Both the position numbers and the translations under genes were made by a program. The notes beneath the pieces are model-generated. The model had not been told where the DNA came from and ran no database searches. It was given only the letters and a program-made list of their open reading frames with translations. From the NCBI RefSeq assembly GCF_026344005.1, contig NZ_JAPKNH010000001.1, forward strand, positions 124,001 through 188,000: a stretch of DNA of 64,000 nt, read 5' to 3'. Positions 61,425-64,000 of the stretch are shown here, piece after piece; position 1 is the first letter of the stretch, and the number at the start of each line of letters is the position of its first letter. The stretch is from Kaistia terrae. Its GTDB lineage: Bacteria > Pseudomonadota > Alphaproteobacteria > Rhizobiales > Kaistiaceae.

Positions 61425-61790
61425 TCAGGCCTTGCGCTCATGCGGCGTCGGAGCGTGCCAGTTTGGCTCGACATCGGAAGGTGTCAGCGTGCCGCCCGAA
61501 TTGGCGCCGGGAAGGATGGGCGTCGCGGCGGAGAGCGATCCGTCGATGGTGCTGTAGATCAGCTGCGCGCCATAGCGCGCCTTGGCGCCGAACGCTGCAA
61601 GCGCCGCGCCACCATTGGTGCAGACGTCCGGCTGGCGTTCGCACATGCCGGAAAGATCGGCGACGGCGCCGCGGGCGGCAAGCAGGGCATCGATGGCGTC
61701 GACACGCGGCGCCTGGACACCGTGGCTTGGATCGCCGGGGATCATCAGGACGACGACCGAAAACCAGAATGCTGCCCGCAGGATAAACAT
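61425..61790 (-). CDS. DUF5330 family secreted protein
   Basis: This 121-residue protein has an N-terminal signal/anchor (MFILRAAFWFSVVVLMIPG) typical of DUF5330, and two cysteines in MCERQPDVCTNG, a conserved pair that may be disulfide-bonded. The C-terminal half is low in complexity. Function is unknown; the family is largely confined to Rhizobiales. It is divergent from the kinase gene. Confidence 0.8.
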   Translation of the reverse strand: MFILRAAFWFSVVVLMIPGDPSHGVQAPRVDAIDALLAARGAVADLSGMCERQPDVCTNGGAALAAFGAKARYGAQLIYSTIDGSLSAATPILPGANSGGTLTPSDVEPNWHAPTPHERKA

Positions 61791-61926
61791 GGATCCGGTC
61801 CTTCCGCCTTCATGGGTGCCGCGTCGCCTCGGCTCGCCCGGGGCTCTTGATTGTCACCCTAGTCGAAGCAACTGAAGGCTAGGTTCAGGGAAAACGCAGC
61901 AATTGAAAGAGCTTGGTCAGGATCGG

Positions 61927-61984
61927 TTAACCATGGTGAGGCGCTTCTACTGGGGCTTGCTCGCCGGCTTTAGGGTTCCCTTAA
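61927..61984. promoter_or_regulatory. Candidate CtrA-binding sites upstream of the DivJ-like kinase gene
   Basis: A half-site TTAACCAT is at 61927-61934, and a near-complete box TTAG-N7-TTAA (one mismatch from TTAA-N7-TTAA) is at 61970-61984. They lie about 100-150 bases before the kinase start, between it and the divergent DUF5330 gene. The rest of 61791-62081 shows no gene. Confidence 0.4.
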
Positions 61985-62081
61985 GCGGGGACTGCCATGA
62001 TGCGGGCATTGCCGGAAGGTCCTGCGCGTTGCCTTCGCAGCGGGCCGGAAGGCCGGAACGAGCGTCATTGGTGTGTTGTGT

Positions 62082-63854
62082 ATGACGGTTTCATTCGAGC
62101 CTTTGCGGCGAATCATCGACGGGCTGGTCCACAGCTCGGCGGCTGACGATTCGCTGATTGCCGCGCGCCATCGCGCCTTCATCGCGGCGCATCTGGCGGT
62201 CGGGCTCGGCGTTCTCCTGCTGTTCCCGATCTGGCTGGCGCTGGCCGGTCGGCCTTCCTTCGTGTCCGCGCTCGCCTTTGCCTGGCTCGCCGCGCCGCTG
62301 CCGATCGCCGCGTTCCTGTCGCGCACCGGCCGCTATGGCGAGGCGCATCTCCTTTCGGCCCTGGCGCTCGCCGGTCTCGTCGTCTGGGGCGGCGCGCTGA
62401 CCGGTGGTCTTGGCTCGCCGGCGCTGGTGCTGCTGGCGATCGTGCCGGCCGAGGCTGCCTTGTCTGGTTCGCGCCGCATCACGCTGGCGTCGATCGCGAT
62501 TGCCGCCTTCGCACTCATTGGTTTGGCCCTCGTGGCACTCACCGGCTTGATGCCCGCGCCGCTGGTTGGATCCGCCTCCTTCGCGCCGATATTGATCGCC
62601 GCCGCCATCCTTTATGGCTGCGGTCTTGCGCTGCGCATCGAACTGGTCCAGCGCGTCGCGGAAGGGGCCGCTCGCGATGGCGAGGCGCGCTACCGGATGC
62701 TGGCCGACAACACGATCGATCTCGTCACCCGCCACAATAGCGTCGGTGCGGTCGAATTCGCCTCGCCTGCCACCCGCTCGATGCTCGGCTGTTCTTCGGC
62801 GGAATTGATCGACCATGGCCTGTTCGACCGGGTCCATGTCGCCGACCGCCCCAGCTATCTCCATGCGCTTTCGGAAGCCGACCGCACCCACGAACCGCGC
62901 ACCGTCGAGTTCCGTCTGCGTCGAGCCGGAAGCGAGGGGACGGCAGGCTTCATCTGGGTCGAAATGCGCTGTCGTCCGGCGCTGGATGCCTCGACCGGCA
63001 CACGCACGGTCGTCGCGGTGATGCGCGACATCACGGCGACCCGCAGCCAGCAATCCGCATTTGCCGAGGTTCAGTCCTCCGTCGACCAGGCCAACCAGTC
63101 GAAGGTCGCGTTCCTGGCCCATATGAGCCATGAACTGCGTACGCCGCTCAACGCCATCATCGGCTTCTCGGAGCTGTTGCAGCGTGAGCTGTTCGGCAAG
63201 TTCGAAATGGCGCGCCACCGCGATTACATCCGGTTGATCCATTCCTCCGGCGAGCATCTGCTGCAGGTGGTCAACAGCGTCCTCGACATGTCGAAGATCG
63301 AGGCCGGCAAGTTCGATGTCGTGGCGGTGCCGTTCCCGGTCGTGCCGGTGATCGACAGCGCGCTCGACATGGTTGCGCAGCAGATCGCCAGCCGGGGCGT
63401 CAGGCTCGTGCGTCGGATCGATCGCGACCTGCCGGACATCGTCGCCGACCGGCGCGCCTGCCGGCAGATCCTGCTCAACCTGCTGTCCAATGCCGCCAAG
63501 TTCACGGAGGCCGGCGGCACCGTGACGGTCACGGCCTCACTGGAGCACGGCGATCTGGTGATCGAAGTCCGCGATACCGGCATCGGCATCGCCGCCAACG
63601 ACCTGCCGCACATTGGCACGCCGTTCGTCCAGGCAGACGCCTGCGCCGATCGGCGCGGCGAAGGCACGGGCCTTGGCATCTCCGTCGTCAAGGGCCTGGT
63701 GGCGCTGCAGGGCGGCACGTTCAGGCTCGAAAGCGAAGCCGGACGCGGCACGGTCGCGACTGTACGTCTGCCGGTGCGCCCGGAGCGCGCAATGATCCCG
63801 CGTGCCGATTCCGCCGATATGGTCCTCCAGCAGAGGGAGCGCAGGCGTGCGTGA
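62082..63854 (+). CDS. Membrane PAS-domain sensor histidine kinase, DivJ/PleC-like
   Basis: This 590-residue kinase has about six membrane helices (residues 25-190), a PAS domain (about 205-325, RYRMLADNTIDLVTRH), a HisKA domain with phosphorylated H350 in MSHELRTPLNAIIGFSEL, and a HATPase_c domain with N-box NLLSNAAKFTEAGG, DTGIGIA and GEGTGLGISVVKGL. The architecture and H-box resemble DivJ, PleC and related cell-cycle kinases that act on DivK. ATG at 62082 is chosen; an in-frame GTG is nine bases upstream. No response-regulator gene is adjacent. It overlaps the next gene by eight bases. Confidence 0.85.
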   Translation: MTVSFEPLRRIIDGLVHSSAADDSLIAARHRAFIAAHLAVGLGVLLLFPIWLALAGRPSFVSALAFAWLAAPLPIAAFLSRTGRYGEAHLLSALALAGLVVWGGALTGGLGSPALVLLAIVPAEAALSGSRRITLASIAIAAFALIGLALVALTGLMPAPLVGSASFAPILIAAAILYGCGLALRIELVQRVAEGAARDGEARYRMLADNTIDLVTRHNSVGAVEFASPATRSMLGCSSAELIDHGLFDRVHVADRPSYLHALSEADRTHEPRTVEFRLRRAGSEGTAGFIWVEMRCRPALDASTGTRTVVAVMRDITATRSQQSAFAEVQSSVDQANQSKVAFLAHMSHELRTPLNAIIGFSELLQRELFGKFEMARHRDYIRLIHSSGEHLLQVVNSVLDMSKIEAGKFDVVAVPFPVVPVIDSALDMVAQQIASRGVRLVRRIDRDLPDIVADRRACRQILLNLLSNAAKFTEAGGTVTVTASLEHGDLVIEVRDTGIGIAANDLPHIGTPFVQADACADRRGEGTGLGISVVKGLVALQGGTFRLESEAGRGTVATVRLPVRPERAMIPRADSADMVLQQRERRRA

Positions 63855-64000
63855 GCGTCAGGCGCCAGCCAAGCGGAAGCGTCCCTCGGCCGCCCGGTCT
63901 CGTCCGGTCGTGCAGGAGAGCGAAAGCCTGCTTGGACGGCTGGCCGACAAGGTCATTGAGAATCCGGGGCGCGCGGGCGGTTTCACCCTGATTACGATCG
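63847..64000 (+). CDS. 5' end of an unidentified protein, cut by window end
   Basis: A GTG at 63847 preceded by gggag opens a frame that continues to the end of the window (51 codons): a basic, proline- and arginine-rich N-terminus, then ESLLGRLADKVIENPGRAGG. It overlaps the kinase gene's end, so it belongs to the same transcript. In other Rhizobiales a peptidoglycan-binding-domain protein often follows such kinases; that identity is a guess here. Confidence 0.55.
   Translation, partial: MRERQAPAKRKRPSAARSRPVVQESESLLGRLADKVIENPGRAGGFTLITI

Overview
This is a GC-rich (mid-60s %) alphaproteobacterial chromosome segment, most likely from the order Hyphomicrobiales/Rhizobiales and possibly Kaistia-like; the genus cannot be fixed from sequence reading alone. 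Lineage markers are a RirA iron regulator with the three expected cysteines, a MucR/Ros regulator, an FrcBCA-type sugar transporter with a ROK regulator, a DUF6456 gene paired with a DnaA-domain-IV-like gene, a DUF5330 protein, a DivJ/PleC-like kinase and an EcfG-type stress promoter. No rRNA, tRNA, CRISPR array, insertion sequence or prophage was seen. Both ends cut through genes.

Layout. 0-5.2 kb: end of an unknown operon, then a ROK regulator and frcB-frcC-frcA with hairpins between frcB and frcC. 5.3-13.2 kb: a signalling and iron region with a CHASE2 adenylate cyclase, a DUF3307 membrane protein, a TPR/outer-membrane protein, a FecR-domain protein, a cyclic-nucleotide-binding protein, a TonB-family protein, a periplasmic protein and rirA. 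A TGA-N9-TCA iron-responsive-operator match lies just ahead of the tonB unit. 13.4-14.5 kb: an orphan UgpC/MalK ATPase. 15-21.1 kb: an RND efflux pair followed closely by an ECF sigma factor, a membrane protein and a CpxP-like sensor. 21.4-22.8 kb: a DUF1254 protein. 22.9-30.3 kb: a LacI-controlled sugar ABC operon (GtsA-like binding protein, two permeases, ATPase) with an isomerase and an oxidoreductase, and a compact divergent control region. 30.5-35.9 kb: ABC-F ATPase, ECF sigma with RskA-type anti-sigma factor, aminotransferase, fasciclin-domain protein. 36-50.7 kb: mostly single housekeeping and stress genes (GT25 glycosyltransferase, HerA-like ATPase, GST, M20 peptidase, LOG protein, ECF42 sigma with its DGPF partner, two cytochromes c, SodB, oligopeptidase B, MsrB). 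50.9-58.4 kb: an Mrp-type cation/proton antiporter operon with three antiporter-like subunits and no full-length MrpA. 58.7-64 kb: mucR, a small protein, the DnaA-like/DUF6456 pair, sufE, DUF5330, a DivJ-like kinase and the start of another gene.

How the parts may work together (inference): the 5-13 kb block looks like an envelope/iron module in which a membrane cyclase makes cAMP and a stand-alone cyclic-nucleotide-binding protein is encoded at the end of the RirA-controlled tonB unit. Three separate ECF sigma systems, an EcfG promoter on sodB, MsrB and the RND pump give the window a strong stress-response character. The right end groups regulators of envelope and cell-cycle behaviour, with possible CtrA boxes ahead of the kinase gene.
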